Shown: one piece after another, positions 1 to 11,082 of the stretch
Numbering within the stretch: the stretch's first letter is position 1
How the letters are laid out: each line of letters opens with the position of its first letter
Assembly: GCF_958295425.1 (NCBI RefSeq)
Contig: NC_081137.1
Location: 9,091,738 to 9,155,737, forward strand
DNA from: Solea solea
Taxonomy: Eukaryota > Chordata > Actinopteri > Pleuronectiformes > Soleidae
Length of the DNA: 64,000 nucleotides
Reading direction: 5' to 3'
Program-made: the position numbers and the translations under genes
Notes under the pieces: generated by a model
What the model saw: the letters and a program-made list of their open reading frames with translations, nothing else
Told to the model about the DNA's origin: nothing
Databases searched by the model: none

Positions 1-71
1 GTACATCAATATACCTTATAAGATGTTAACTTCATATTATAGGACAGTAGAAAAAAGATTAAAATACCCTC
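1..71 (+). repeat. Tail of a B array entering the window
   Basis: This is the truncated final B monomer with its conserved B-to-A junction. The same junction closes every complete composite in the window. The window therefore starts inside a composite repeat whose earlier part is not visible. Confidence 0.85.
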
Positions 72-1411
72 GATCAGCCTTAGTCCCTGATACACATACG
101 GAAAAATCAGACTCCTGGCTTAATGCCTTTAGGAATTATTTACAAAAAACACACCCTTTGACCTTTGCAAAGGTTGCACGGGTCTGAAACTCGGCACCCT
201 AGATCAGCCTTAGTCCCTGATGCACATAAGGAAAAATCAGACTCCTGGCTTAATGCCTTTAGGAATTATTACAAAAAACACACCTAAACGGCTGACCTTT
301 GACCTTTCCGAAAGTTACACAGGCCTGAAACTCGGCAACCTAGATTAGCCTTAGTCCCTGATACACATACGGAAAAATCAGACTCCTGGCTCAATGCCTT
401 TAGGAATTATTACAAAAAACACACCAGAGCGGCTGACCTTTGACCTTTCCAAAGGTTGCACGGGTCTGAAACTCGGCACCCTGGATCAGCCAGGAGTCCC
501 TGATACACATACGGAGAAATCAGCATCCGGGCTCATTGCCTTTACGAATTATTGAAGAAAAGACAGTTTCCCACCTTTCTTACGTTTGAATTTTACAGAC
601 TGTGTTTTTGGCAGTTTTTTTTGGCCAGGGGGAAAAAAGCCCAAAGTCCTGTGTCCAAAAACTGAAAATCAGGTCATGTCAGACTCTATACAGTCTTAGA
701 CTCTTTGGCCAGAGTGGAAGTTTTGGAGGAACTACATTTCTACAGGTCGCAGGAGTGTGAATATTTCATATGTCGTTTGGGGTCCCAAGACGAGCGGAAC
801 GACGAGGGTACATAAGTATATCTTATAAGATGTTAACTTTATTTGTGAGGTTTATGTTATGGGACAGTAGAAAAATGAAAAAAAAATCAGAAAACAGTCG
901 TATTCCAGCTGAATGCGCACAAAAACAGACAAAAATAGAAAAACACATTCAAACAGTGAAATCATTGCAAAATCAAACACTGAAGGTATATAACTATATC
1001 TTATAAGATTTTAACTTTATTTGTGAGGTTTATGTTATGGGACAGTAGAAAAATGAAAAAAATCCTAAAAAACGGCTGTATCCCTGCTGAATGCGCACAA
1101 AAACAGAGACAAATAGAAAAGCACATCCAAACAGTGAAATCATTGCAAAATCAAACACTGAAGGTATATAACTATATCTTATAAGATGTTAACTTTATTT
1201 GTGAGGTTTATGTTATGGGACAGTAGAAAAATGACAAAAAATCAGAAAACAGTCGTATTCCAGCTGAATGCGCACAAAAACAGACAAAAATAGAAAAACA
1301 CATCCAAACAGTGAAATCATTAGAAATTCAAACACTGAGGGTACATCAATATACCTTATAAGATGTTAACTTCATATTATAGGACAGTAGAAAAAAGATT
1401 AAAATACCCTC
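72..1411 (+). repeat. Composite repeat copy 1
   Basis: A array 72-553 (3 units plus a partial), spacer C 554-805, B array 806-1411 (3 full units plus the truncated end). The second B has a private AATCCTAAAAAACGGC variant. Its exact partner is the copy at 13236. Confidence 0.9.
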
Positions 1412-2319
1412 GATCAGCCTTAGTCCCTGATACACATACGGAAAAATCAGACTCCTGGCTTAATGCCTTTAGGAATTATTACAAAAAACACACCCTTTGA
1501 CCTTTCCAAAGGTTGCACGGGTCTGAAACTCGGCACCCTAGATCAGCCTTAGTCCCTGATGCACATAAGGAAAAATCAGACTCCTGGCTTAATGCCTTTA
1601 GGAATTATTACAAAAAACACACCTAAACGGCTGACCTTTGACCTTTCCGAAAGTTACACAGGTCTGAAACTCGGCACCCTAGATTAGCCTTAGTCCCTGA
1701 TACACATACGGAAAAATCAGACTCCTGGCTCAATGCCTTTAGGAATTATTACAAAAAACACACCCGACGGCTGACCATTGACCTTTCCGAAGGTTGCACA
1801 GGTCTGAAACTCGGCACCCTAGATTAGCCTTCGTCCCTGATACACATACGGAAAAATCAGACTCCTGGCTTAATGCCTTTAGGAATTATAACAAAAAACA
1901 CACCCGAACGGCTGACCATTGACCTTTTCCGAAAGTTGCACAGGTCTGAAACTCGGCAACCGGGATAAGCTTTAGTCCCTGATACACATACGGAAAAGTC
2001 AGACTCCTGACTCAATGCCTTTAGGAATTATTACAAAAAACACACCAGAGCGGCTGACCTTTGACCTTTCCGAAGGTTGCACTGGTCTGAAACTCGGCAC
2101 CCTGGATCAGCCAGGAGTCCCTGATACACATACGGAGAAATCAGCATCCGGGCTCATTGCCTTTACGAATTATTGAAGAAAAGACAGTTTCCCACCTTTC
2201 TTACGTTTGAATTTTACAGACTGTGTTTTTGGCAGTTTTTTTTGGCCAGGGGGAAAAAAGCCCAAAGTCCTGTGTCCAAAAACTGATAATCAGGTCATGT
2301 CAGACTCTATACAGTCTTA

Positions 2320-2949
2320 CCCTGGATTTCCACTGGACGCGGAACGGCCGTGGAACGGCCGCGGCGCGGTTCTGCTTCGTCCTCTCCCAAACGTCAATCC
2401 CCACCGGGCGCGTTACGGCAGCGGCGCGGAGCCTTTGGAGCCAGCGGTATTCACGGAAGATCGCGCGATAATCTCGAACGGACGCGAGATCCCGCGATAG
2501 ACTGTGTGTATAAAGGAAACAACAACAACACAGCTTCTTTCATTTCTCCACTTCCATAATCAGTCTCTCGTCGTCCATTGTCTCCGAGACCCTCGGATCA
2601 AATGACTGTTGACCTGGGAGCACCGGTTATGACGTAACGTTGAGGTGAAGTTGTGACCTGCGTATTGTGTTTTATTTTGAAAGGGGGGCGGAAGTGTTTT
2701 ACTTTGATACTGTGTCGGACTTCCTGTCTTGTGCGATCTGCTTCGTTGAAATTTACGAGGTTCAGCAGCGGCAACGGAAAAAATAGAACTGATTCCTATC
2801 GATAGCGCTGCGGCGTGGCGAGCCGCTTCTGGGCCGCTGCTGATCCGCGCCGCAGCGCGGCCGGTGGGAATGCTCACATTGATTAGAATGGAAGCTATTT
2901 GCAACGGCTACCGCGCCGCGGCCGTTCCGCGTCCAGTGGAAATCCAGGG
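2320..2949 (-). mobile_element. PIF/Harbinger-like non-autonomous element (MITE), copy 1
   Basis: This is a 630-bp GC-rich insertion with long terminal inverted repeats. Both ends read CCCTGGATTTCCACTGGACG inward, and identity continues for about 31 bp. It is flanked by direct TTA copies at 2317-2319 and 2950-2952. The uninterrupted C spacers in other composites read CAGTCTTAGACTC, so the empty site is directly visible. A 3-bp TTA duplication is the PIF/Harbinger signature. No transposase is encoded. A TATAAAG lies at about 2511 on the plus strand. Orientation is set by the vestigial ORF start on the minus strand. Confidence 0.85.
2540..2578 (-). pseudogene. Vestigial ORF start inside the MITE (MADF-like?)
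   Basis: On the minus strand an ATG in the context AGACAATGG opens a 12-codon frame, MDDERLIMEVEK, followed by TGA. The peptide resembles the first helix of MADF/Myb-type DNA-binding proteins, and PIF/Harbinger transposons encode such a protein beside their transposase. I infer that the MITE kept the start of its parent's second gene. This rests on a short resemblance only. Confidence 0.3.
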
Positions 2950-4174
2950 TTAGACTCTTTGGCCAGAGTGGAAGTTTTGGAGGAACTACATTTCTACAGG
3001 TCGCAGGAGTGTGAATATTTCATATGTCGTTTGGGGTCCCAAGACGAGCGGAACGTCGGGGGTACATAAGTATATCTTATAAGATGTTAACTTTATTTGT
3101 GAGGTTTATGTTATGGGACAGTAGAAAAATGAAAAAAAAATCAGAAAACAGTCGTATTCCAGCTGAATGTGCACAAAAACAGACAAAAATAGAAAAACAC
3201 ATTCAAACAGTGAAATCATTGCAAAATCAAACACTGAAGGTATATAACTATATCTTATAAGATTTTAACTTTATTTGTGAGGTTTATGTTATGGGACAGT
3301 AGAAAAATGAAAAAAATCAGAAAACAACCGTATCCCTGCTGAATGCACACAAAAACAGAGACAAATAGAAAAACACATCCAAACAGTGAAATCATTGCAA
3401 AATCAAACACTGAAGGTATATAACTATATCTTATAAGATGTTAACTTTATTTGTGAGGTTTATGTTATGGGACAGTAGAAAAATGACAAAAAATCAGAAA
3501 ACAGTCGTATCCCTGCTGAATGCACACAAAAACAGAGACAAATAGAAAAACACATCCAAACAGTGAAATCATTGCAAAATCAAACACTGAAGGTATATAA
3601 CTATATCTTATAAGATGTTAACTTTATTTGTGAGGTTTATGTTATGGGACAGTAGAAAAATGACAAAAAATCAGAAAACAGTCGTATTCCAGCTGAATGC
3701 GCACAAAAACAGACAAAAATAGAAAAACACATCCAAACAGTGAAATCATTATAAATTCAAACACTGAAGGTACATCAATATACCTTATAAGATGTTAACT
3801 TCATATTATAGGACAGTAGAAAAAAGATTAAAATACCCTCGATCAGCCTTAGTCCCTGATACACATACGGAAAAATCAGACTCCTGGCTTAATGCCTTTA
3901 GGAATTATTACAAAAAACACACCCTTTGACCTTTCCAAAGGTTGCACGGGTCTGAAACTCGGCACTCTAGATCAGCCTTAGTCCCTGATGCACATAAGGA
4001 AAAATCAGACTCCTGGCTTAATGCCTTTAGGAATTATTACAAAAAACACACCTAAACATTGTGTGATTGCGCTGTAGGAGACGGCAGCATTTCCAGTCGC
4101 TCCGCAACACTTTCTTCTTTTCTACACTTTTACCTCTTTTTTACTCTTTTAAACTTCTTTGTGAAGGATTTAAC

Positions 4175-5221
4175 ATGTATCCCATGGATACACTAAACTT
4201 TAAAACACACACAGGAGCCAGCTCTCTCACTTATTCTCGAGAGAAGTTACTGGCTCTCAGGAGGACAACAGACGGACAGAGGCACAACATCCCAGCGGAG
4301 CTGCGGAGGAGCTACCGGGGCTGTAAGGCTGGGGCCAAGCTAAAGGCTAGGCTAGCGGAGAACCGGAGGCGCTTCAAACCATCGCTTCCCTCCGTGATTA
4401 TGGGGAACGTCAATTCGCTGCCGAATAAGATGGACGAGCTGGCCGCTTTGGAGAACCAGCAGATCTACCGGGAGTGCAGCTTGTTCATCCTGACGGAGAC
4501 ATGGCTAACCGACAGCATAACGGATGCTAACGTGGACCTGCGGGGATTTACTGCGGTGAAAGCCGACAGGAACGCGGAGGCATGCGGCAAATGCAGAGGT
4601 GGGGGGCTCATCATTTATGTGAACAACCGTTGGTGTAACCCCGGCCATGACACCGTGAAGGCGGCTTTGTGTGACCCGAATCTGGAGCTGCTTGCCGTTA
4701 GCCTGCGGCCATACTATCTGCCGAGGGAGTTCAGTCACGTGATCGCCCTGTGTGTTTACATTCCTCCGGAGGTCAAGGCGCAGGCTAAAGCAGACGCTGC
4801 TTGTGATGAGATTCTTAAAGTCACAGCACGGCTGCAGAGGCAACATCCTGAAGCCTTCATAATTATTTCTGGAGACTTCAATAATGTCACCCTGGACTCT
4901 ACCCTGGCTGCTTTTAACCAGGTTGTCAACTGCCCCACCAGGAAGAATAGGATGATTGACTTACTGTATACCAACGTTAAGGAAGCATACAGAGTCACCG
5001 CCCTTCCCCCACTGGGAAAGTCAGACCACAACCTGGTGTACATACAGCCCCAATACACCCCCCTGGTCAAAAGGCAGGCTGTCACCACTCGCTCCATCAG
5101 GAGATGGACTCCTGAAGCTGAGGAGGCACTGAGAGACTGCTTTGATACCACAGACTGGGATGTGTTGCTGGGTGAGCATGTTGAGGACGGGGATGACTCA
5201 CTGTCTCACAGACTATCTTAA
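4175..5221 (+). pseudogene. LINE endonuclease region, frameshifted
   Basis: The frame from the ATG at 4175 reads 348 codons to a TAA at 5219-5221. Endonuclease motifs in order are GNVNSLPNKMDEL (about 4402), LTETWLTDS (about 4489), the GGGLIIYVNN strand (about 4600), IISGDFNNV (about 4862) and GKSDHNLVY (about 5018). The catalytic N, E, D and H positions are all present. Around 5195-5215 the sensible reading moves to another frame, so the stop is a consequence of a frameshift. Open sequence continues upstream to a TTG at 4067, but ATG at 4175 fits the family better. Confidence 0.75.
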
Positions 5222-5732
5222 CTTCTGTGCAGACGTGGTCGCCCCCACCAAGACTGTTCGGTGTTATCCTAATAACAAACCATGGGTAACACAGGAAGTC
5301 AAGGTTGTCCTCAACAAGAAGAAGGCCTTCAGGACTAATGACAGAGAGGAGATGAAAGCAGCACAGCGGGAGGTGAAAGTCTGCCTGAGGGAGGCAAAGG
5401 ATTCCTACAGGAGGAAAGTGGAGCAGAAACTTAGGGATAACAACATGAGGGAGGTCTGGAAAGGTGTCAAAACCATCACAGGCCACAAAGCCAAATCCAG
5501 CACAGAGGGGGGAGGAGTGGAGAGGGCAAACAATCTGAATACCTTCTTCAATAGATTCAGCCACTCCACCCCACTTCCCACCTTCACTGCGGCCCTCACT
5601 GAAGCCTGCTCCCCTCCCCCTCCTGCGACCACAGCCACCCCCCAACCTGCCCCCCCACTCCCACCTCTCTCTGACACCAGCCATCCTCCCCCCCTTCCCT
5701 CCTCTCAGTCACCTCCCCTGCTTCACAGCTGA
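5190..5732 (+). pseudogene. LINE linker between endonuclease and RT, frameshifted
   Basis: This frame carries on from the endonuclease after the first break, with TDYLNFCADVVAPTKTV and NKPWVTQEVK, both typical of fish L2/Rex1 linkers. A basic helical stretch and a proline-rich stretch (5608-5720) follow. It ends at a TGA at 5730-5732. The RT frame is already readable there as FTADQVRGEL, so a second frameshift lies near 5690-5725. Confidence 0.65.
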
Positions 5733-6741
5733 TCAGGTGAGGGGAGAACTGAGGAAGCTCCGTCCCCGGAAAGCAGCAGGACCAGACCAGCTGTGTCCAC
5801 GGCTCCTCAAAACCTGTGCTGCGGAACTCGGGGAGCCACTCCAACGGGTCTTCAACCTGAGCCTACAACTTGGGAGAGTGCCCACCCTCTGGAAGACATC
5901 ATGCATCGTTCCAGTTCCAAAGAAGAACCGGCCTAGCGAGCTGAATGACTTCAGACCGGTGGCACTCACTTCACATCTGATGAAGACTCTGGAGCGGCTC
6001 TTCCTCAACCTCCTCAGGCCTCAGGTACAGCACGCTGAGGACACTCTACAGTTTGCCTATCGGGCAGAGGTCAGTGTAGATGATGCCATCCTCTACCTCC
6101 TACACCGAGCCCACTCGCATCTGGACAAGGGAAGTGGCACAGTCAGGATCCTCTTTTTGGACTTTTCGAGTGCCTTCAACACCATCCAGCCCCTTGTACT
6201 AAAAGAAAAACTCACCAGAATGCGAGTGGATCCCTGCCTGGTTGCTTGGATTTCCAGCTACCTCACAGACAGACCCCAGTATGTCAGGCTGAAGGACGAT
6301 GTTGCTGACACGGTGGTCAGCAACATCGGAGCTCCTCAGGGGACTGTGCTGTCTCCCATCCTCTTCACTCTGTACACTGCAGACTTCTGCTACAACTCTG
6401 AGACGTGTCACATCCAGAAGTTTGCAGACGACACGGCCATCATGGGGTGTATCAGAGACAATGAAGAGGAAGAGGAATATAGGAGCCTGGTGAGGAACTT
6501 TGTTGTCTGGTGCCACATTAATAACCTGCAGCTCAACACCTCAAAGACCAAGGAACTGGTCATCGACTTCAGGAGGGACAGACCCAGTTCGAGACCAGTT
6601 CTAATAGGAGCAGAGGAGGTGGAGGTCGTTCAGACCTACAAATACCTTGGGCTGTGGCTGGACAACAAGCTGGACTGGACAAGCAACTCAAGGCATCTGT
6701 ACAAGAAGGCCCAGAGCAGGTTGTACTTCCTGAGGAGACTC
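5725..6741 (+). pseudogene. LINE reverse transcriptase, C-terminally cut
   Basis: RT blocks are visible in order: AAGPDQLCPRLLK, IVPVPKK with NDFRPVALTS, QFAYRAEVSVDDAI, FLDFSSAFNTI (about 6157, first catalytic Asp), GAPQGTVLSPILF (about 6329), FADDTAIMG (about 6421, catalytic DD), SKTKELVIDFRR and YKYLGLWLDNKLDW. The catalytic residues are intact. The thumb and C-terminal region after LYFLRRL is replaced by satellite sequence. About 170 residues expected from related elements are missing; that figure is an estimate from family knowledge. Confidence 0.75.
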
Positions 6742-6891
6742 CTGGCTCAATGCCTTTAGGAATTATTACAAAAAACACACCCGAACGGCTGACCATTGAC
6801 CTTTCCGAAGGTTGCACTGGTCTGAAACTCGGCACCCTGGATCAGCCTTAGTCCCTGATACACATACGGAAAAATCAGACTCCTGGCTCAA

Positions 6892-7032
6892 TGCCTTTAG
6901 GAATTATTACAAAAAACACACCCGAACGGCTGACCTTTGAGCTTTCCAAAGATTGCACGGGTCTGAAACTCGGCACCCTGGATCAGCCTTAGTCCCTGAT
7001 ACACATACGGAAAAATTAGACTCCTGGTTCAA
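6892..7032 (+). repeat. Monomer A, representative 141-bp unit
   Basis: Successive TGCCTTTAGG marks fall at 6751, 6892, 7033 and 7174, giving a period of 141 bp. One variant has an extra T before CCGAAAG and is 142 bp. The unit carries TGACC(T/A)TTGACCTTT, a GTCTGAAACTCGGCA block and a GATACACATACGG block. The first A of each composite is shorter because it lacks the GAACGGCTGA piece. No A monomer is seen outside composites. Confidence 0.95.
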
Positions 7033-7071
7033 TGCCTTTAGGAATTATTACAAAAAACACACCCGAACGGC

Positions 7072-7084
7072 TGACCTTTGACCT
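7072..7084 (-). promoter_or_regulatory. DR1-type nuclear-receptor half-site pair, representative
   Basis: The plus strand reads TGACCTTTGACCT, so the minus strand reads AGGTCAAAGGTCA. This is the textbook DR1 arrangement bound by RXR/PPAR, HNF4 and COUP-TF receptors. The same 13-mer recurs in many A monomers; others have an A at the spacer (TGACCATTGACC), which weakens the match. That it binds anything here is inference. Confidence 0.5.
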
Positions 7085-7756
7085 TTCCGAAGGTAACACA
7101 GGTCTGAAACTCGGCACCCTAGATTAGCCTTAGTCCCGAATACACATACGGAAAAATCGGACTCCTGGCTCAATGCCTTTAGGAATTATTACAAAAAACA
7201 CACCTAAACGGCTGACCTTTGACCTTTCTGAAGGTTGCACTGGTCTGAAACTCGACACCCTGGATCAGCCTTAGTCCCTAATACACATACGGAAAAATCA
7301 GACTCCTGGCTCAATGCCTTTAGGAATTATTACAAAAAACACACCCGAACGGCTGACCTTTGACCTTTCCAAAGGTTGCACGGGTCTGAAACTCGGCACC
7401 CTGGATTAGCCTTAGTCCCTGATACACATACGAAAAAATCAGACTCCTGGCTTAATGCCTTTAGGAATTATTACAAAAAACACACCCGAACGGCTGACCA
7501 TTGACCTTTTCCGAAAGTTGCACAGGTCTGAAACTCGGCAACCGGGATAAGCTTAAGTCCCTGATACACATACGGAAAAGTCAGACTCCTGACTCAATGC
7601 CTTTAGGAATTATTACAAAAAACACACCAGAGCGGCTGACCTTTGACCTTTCCAAAGGTTGCACGGGTCTGAAACTCGGCACCCTGGATCAGCCAGGAGT
7701 CCCTGATACACATACGGAGAAATCAGCATCCGGGCTCATTGCCTTTACGAATTATT

Positions 7757-8008
7757 GAAGAAAAGACAGTTTCCCACCTTTCTTACGTTTGAATTTTACA
7801 GACTGTGTTTTTGGCAGTTTTTTTTGGCCAGGGGGAAAAAAGCCCAAAGTTCTGTGTCCAAAAACTGAAAATCAGGTCATGTCAGACTCTATACAGTCTT
7901 AGACTCTTTGGCGAGAGTGGAAGTTTTGGAGGAACTACATTTCTACAGGTCGCAGGAGTGTGAATATTTCATATGTCGTTTGGGGTCCCAAGACGAGTGG
8001 AACGACGA
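7757..8008 (+). repeat. Spacer C, representative 252-bp unit
   Basis: This segment occurs once per composite, between the A array and the B array. It starts at GAAGAAAAGACAGTTTCCC and ends just before GGGTACATAAG. It contains a T8 run followed by GGCCAGGGGG and A6. It shows no internal monomer period and no visible gene. A subtype with CCTGTTTCC and a one-base-shorter TTTGGGTCCC occurs in the copies at 43321, 48993 and 54699. Confidence 0.9.
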
Positions 8009-8190
8009 GGGTACATAAGTATATCTTATAAGATGTTAACTTTATTTGTGAGGTTTATGTTATGGGACAGTAGAAAAATGAAAAAAAAATCAGAAAACAG
8101 TCGTATTCCAGCTGAATGCGCACAAAAACAGACAAAAATAGAAAAACACATTCAAACAGTGAAATCATTGCAAAATCAAACACTGAAGGT

Positions 8191-8366
8191 ATATAACTAT
8201 ATCTTATAAGATTTTAACTTTATTTGTGAGGTTTATGTTATGGGACAGTAGAAAAATGAAAAAAATCCGAAAACAGCCGTATCCCTGCTGAATGCGCACA
8301 AAAACAGACAAAAATAGAAAAACACATTCAAACAGTGAAATCATTGCAAAATCAAACACTGAAGGT
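8191..8366 (+). repeat. Monomer B, representative 176-bp unit
   Basis: ATATAACTAT marks at 8191, 8367 and 8543 give a 176-bp period. The unit is AT-rich and includes the 12-bp perfect palindrome ATCTTATAAGAT, a GTGAGGTTTATGTTATGGG block and a GAATGCGCACA block. Variants differ by a few substitutions, for example GAAAAAAATC against GACAAAAAATC and TATTCCAGC against TATCCCTGC. The length lies in the range of many fish centromeric or pericentromeric satellites; that location is not shown here. Confidence 0.95.
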
Positions 8367-8788
8367 ATATAACTATATCTTATAAGATGTTAACTTTATT
8401 TGTGAGGTTTATGTTATGGGACAATAAAAAAATGAAAAAAATCAGAAAACAGCCGTATCCCTGCTGAATGCACACAAAAACAGAGACAAATAGAAAAACA
8501 CATCCAAACAGTGAAATCATTGCAAAATCAAACACTGAAGGTATATAACTATATCTTATAAGATGTTAACTTTATTTGTGAGGTTTATGTTATGGGACAG
8601 TAGAAAAATGACAAAAAATCAGAAAACAGTCGTATTCCAGCTGAATGCGCACAAAAACAGACAAAAATAGAAAAACACATCCAAACAGTGAAATCATTAT
8701 AAATTCAAACACTGAGGGTACATCAATATACCTTATAAGATGTTAACTTCATATTATAGGACAGTAGAAAAAAGATTAAAATACCCTC

Positions 8789-11082
8789 GATCAGCCTTAG
8801 TCCCTGATACACATACGGAAAAATCAGACTCCTGGCTTAATGCCTTTAGGAATTATTTACAAAAAACACACCCTTTGACCTTTCCAAAGGTTGCACGGGT
8901 CTGAAACTCGGCACCCTAGATCAGCCTTAGTCCCTGATGCACATGAGGAAAAATCAGACTCCTGGCTTAATGCCTTTAGGAATGATTACAAAAAACACAC
9001 CTAAACGGCTGACCTTTGACCTTTCCGAAAGTTACACAGGCCTGAAACTCGGCAACCTAGATTAGCCTTAGTCCCTGATACACATACGGAAAAATCAGAC
9101 TCCTGGCTCAATGCCTTTAGGAATTATTACAAAAAACACACCCGAACGGCTGACCATTGACCTTTCCGAAGGTTGCACAGGTCTGAAACTCGGCACCCTG
9201 GATCAGCCTTACTCCCTGATACACATACGGAAAAATCAGACTCCTGGCTCAATGCCTTTAGGAATTATTACAAAAAACACACCCGAACGGCTGACCTTTG
9301 ACCTTTCCAAAGGTTGCACGGGTCTGAAACTCGGCACCCTGGATTAGCCTTAGTCCCTGATACACATACGAAAAAATCAGACTCCTGGCTTAATGCCTTT
9401 AGGAATTATTACAAAAAACACACCCGAACGGCTGACCATTGACCTTTTCCGAAAGTTGCACAGGTCTGAAACTCGGCAACCGGGATAAGCTTAAGTCCCT
9501 GATACACATACGGAAAAGTCAGACTCCTGACTCAATGCCTTTAGGAATTATTACAAAAAACACACCAGAGTGGCTGACCTTTGACCTTTCCAAAGGTTGC
9601 ACGGGTCTGAAACTCGGCACCCTGGATCAGCCAGGAGTCCCTGATACACATACGGAGAAATCAGCATCCGGGCTCATTGCCTTTACGAATTATTGAAGAA
9701 AAGACAGTTTCCCACCTTTCTTACGTTTGAATTTTACAGACTGTGTTTTTGGCAGTTTTTTTTGGCCAGGGGGAAAAAAGCCCAAAGTCCTGTGTCCAAA
9801 AACTGAAAATCAGGTCATGTCAGACTCTATACAGTCTTAGACTCTTTGGCCAGAGTGGAAGTTTTGGAGGAACTACATTTCTACAGGTCGCAGGAGTGTG
9901 AATATTTCATATGTCGTTTGGGGTCCCAAGACGAGCGGAACGACGAGGGTCCATAAGTATATCTTATAAGATGTTAACTTTATTTGTGAGGTTTATATTA
10001 TGGGACAGTAGAAAAATGAAAAAAGAAATCAGAAAACAGTCGTATTCCAGCTGAATGCGCACAAAAACAGACAAAAATAGAAAAACACATTCAAACAGTG
10101 AAATCATTGCAAAATCAAACACTGAAGGTATATAACTATATCTTATAAGATTTTAACTTTATTTGTGAGGTTTATGTTATGGGACAGTAGAAAAATGAAA
10201 AAAATCCGAAAACAGCCGTATCCCTGCTGAATGCGCACAAAAACAGACAAAAATAGAAAAACACATTCAAACAGTGAAATCATTGCAAAATCGAACACTG
10301 AAGGTATATAACTATATCTTATAAGATGTTAACTTTATTTGTGAGGTTTATGTTATGGGACAATAAAAAAAATGAAAAAAATCAGAAAACAGCCGTATCC
10401 CTGCTGAATGCACACAAAAACAGAGACAAATAGAAAAACACATCCAAACAGTGAAATCATTGCAAAATCAAACACTGAAGGTATATAACTATATCTTATA
10501 AAATGTTAACTTTATTTGTGAGGTTTATGTTATGGGACAGTAGAAAAATGACAAAAAATCAGAAAACAGTCGTATCCCTGCTGAATGCACACAAAAACAG
10601 AGACAAATAGAAAAACACATCCAAACAGTGAAATCATTGCAAAATCAAACACTGAAGGTATATAACTATATCTTATGAGATGTTAACTTTATTTGTGAGG
10701 TTGATGTTATGGGACAGTAGAAAAATGACAAAAAATCAGAAAACAGCCGTATCCCTGCTGAATGCGCACAAAAACAGACAAAAATAGAAAAACACATTCA
10801 AACAGTGAAATCATTGCAAAATCAAACACTGAAGGTATATAACTATATCTTATAAGATGTTAACTTTATTTGTGAGGTTTATGTTATGGGACAGTAGAAA
10901 AATGACAAAAAATCAGAAAACAGTCGTATTCCAGCTGAATGCGCACAAAAACAGACAAAAATAGAAAAACACATCCAAACAGTGAAATCATTATAAATTC
11001 AAACACTGAGGGTACATCAATATACCTTATAAGATGTTAACTTCATATTATAGGACAGTAGAAAAAAGATTAAAATACCCTC
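8789..11082 (+). repeat. Composite repeat copy 4
   Basis: A array 8789-9694 (6 units plus partial), C 9695-9946, B array 9947-11082 (6 units plus truncated end). The first B carries GAAAAAAGAAATC, which breaks the frame that is open in most other copies. The C, the B array and the last A units match copy 5 almost exactly at a 2,153-bp offset. Confidence 0.9.

Larger units (their letters stand above)
1412..3840 (+). repeat. Composite repeat copy 2, MITE-interrupted
   Basis: A array 1412-2174 (5 units plus partial), spacer C 2175-3059 split by the Harbinger-like insertion, B array 3060-3840 (4 units plus truncated end). Removing the insertion and one TTA restores a 252-bp C spacer. Confidence 0.9.
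4058..6741 (+). mobile_element. Rex1/L2-like LINE, 3'-truncated, copy 1
   Basis: This is a non-LTR retrotransposon with a short 5' leader, an apurinic-type endonuclease, a linker and a reverse transcriptase. It sits inside an A monomer. The left junction falls after CCTAAAC at 4057. On the right the RT reading ends in LYFLRRL and runs into A sequence at a shared GACTC (6737-6741). The RT C-terminal part, 3' UTR and tail are missing. LINEs normally lose their 5' end, so this 3' loss points to a later deletion. Two frameshifts make it inactive. Rex1 and L2/Maui are hard to separate by eye. Confidence 0.85.
1..7363 (+). repeat. Large duplicated block, copy 1
   Basis: Every landmark here recurs exactly 13,164 bp downstream: spacers, B-array variants, MITE, LINE frameshifts and private single-base variants such as the AACGTCGGGGG form near 3052. 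I saw no difference in the places compared. The match stops at 7364, where this copy has c and the other has g. The left edge is cut by the window start, so the true block may be longer. Confidence 0.9.
3841..8788 (+). repeat. Composite repeat copy 3, LINE-interrupted
   Basis: A sequence 3841-4057, the LINE at 4058-6741, A sequence again to 7756 (about 7 units), spacer C 7757-8008, B array 8009-8788 (4 units plus truncated end). A carries on in the same orientation after the LINE but not in phase; about 100 bp of a monomer is missing across the insertion. Confidence 0.9.

Noticed and set aside
770..1006. A 78-82-codon open frame (starting MSFGVPRR or MNISYV) repeated across nearly every C/B junction
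   Set aside because: It spans the end of spacer C and the first B monomer and stays open only because the DNA copies are nearly identical. The copies near 9911 and 12064 are frameshifted by an AAAGAAA change with no compensation. The protein has no recognisable fold, and nothing indicates selection on codons.
2207..2904. Open frames of 69-114 codons inside the MITE copies
   Set aside because: They follow from the GC-rich composition, overlap on both strands and cross the element's ends. Only the 12-codon ATG frame resembles part of a transposon gene.
4505..5844. Minus-strand open frames across the LINE
   Set aside because: They are antisense shadows of the endonuclease and RT regions; the plus-strand readings carry all the motifs.
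7501..7758. Periodic open frames of 47 codons through A arrays
   Set aside because: 141 is divisible by three, so a frame recurs by arithmetic. Most A-A junctions carry an in-frame TAG (CAGCCTTAG), and the frame is open only where a variant removes it.
9464..9488. CENP-B-box-like text in A (CTCGGCAACCGGGAT)
   Set aside because: It does not fit the spacing of the TTCG....A..CGGG consensus and occurs only in one A subtype.
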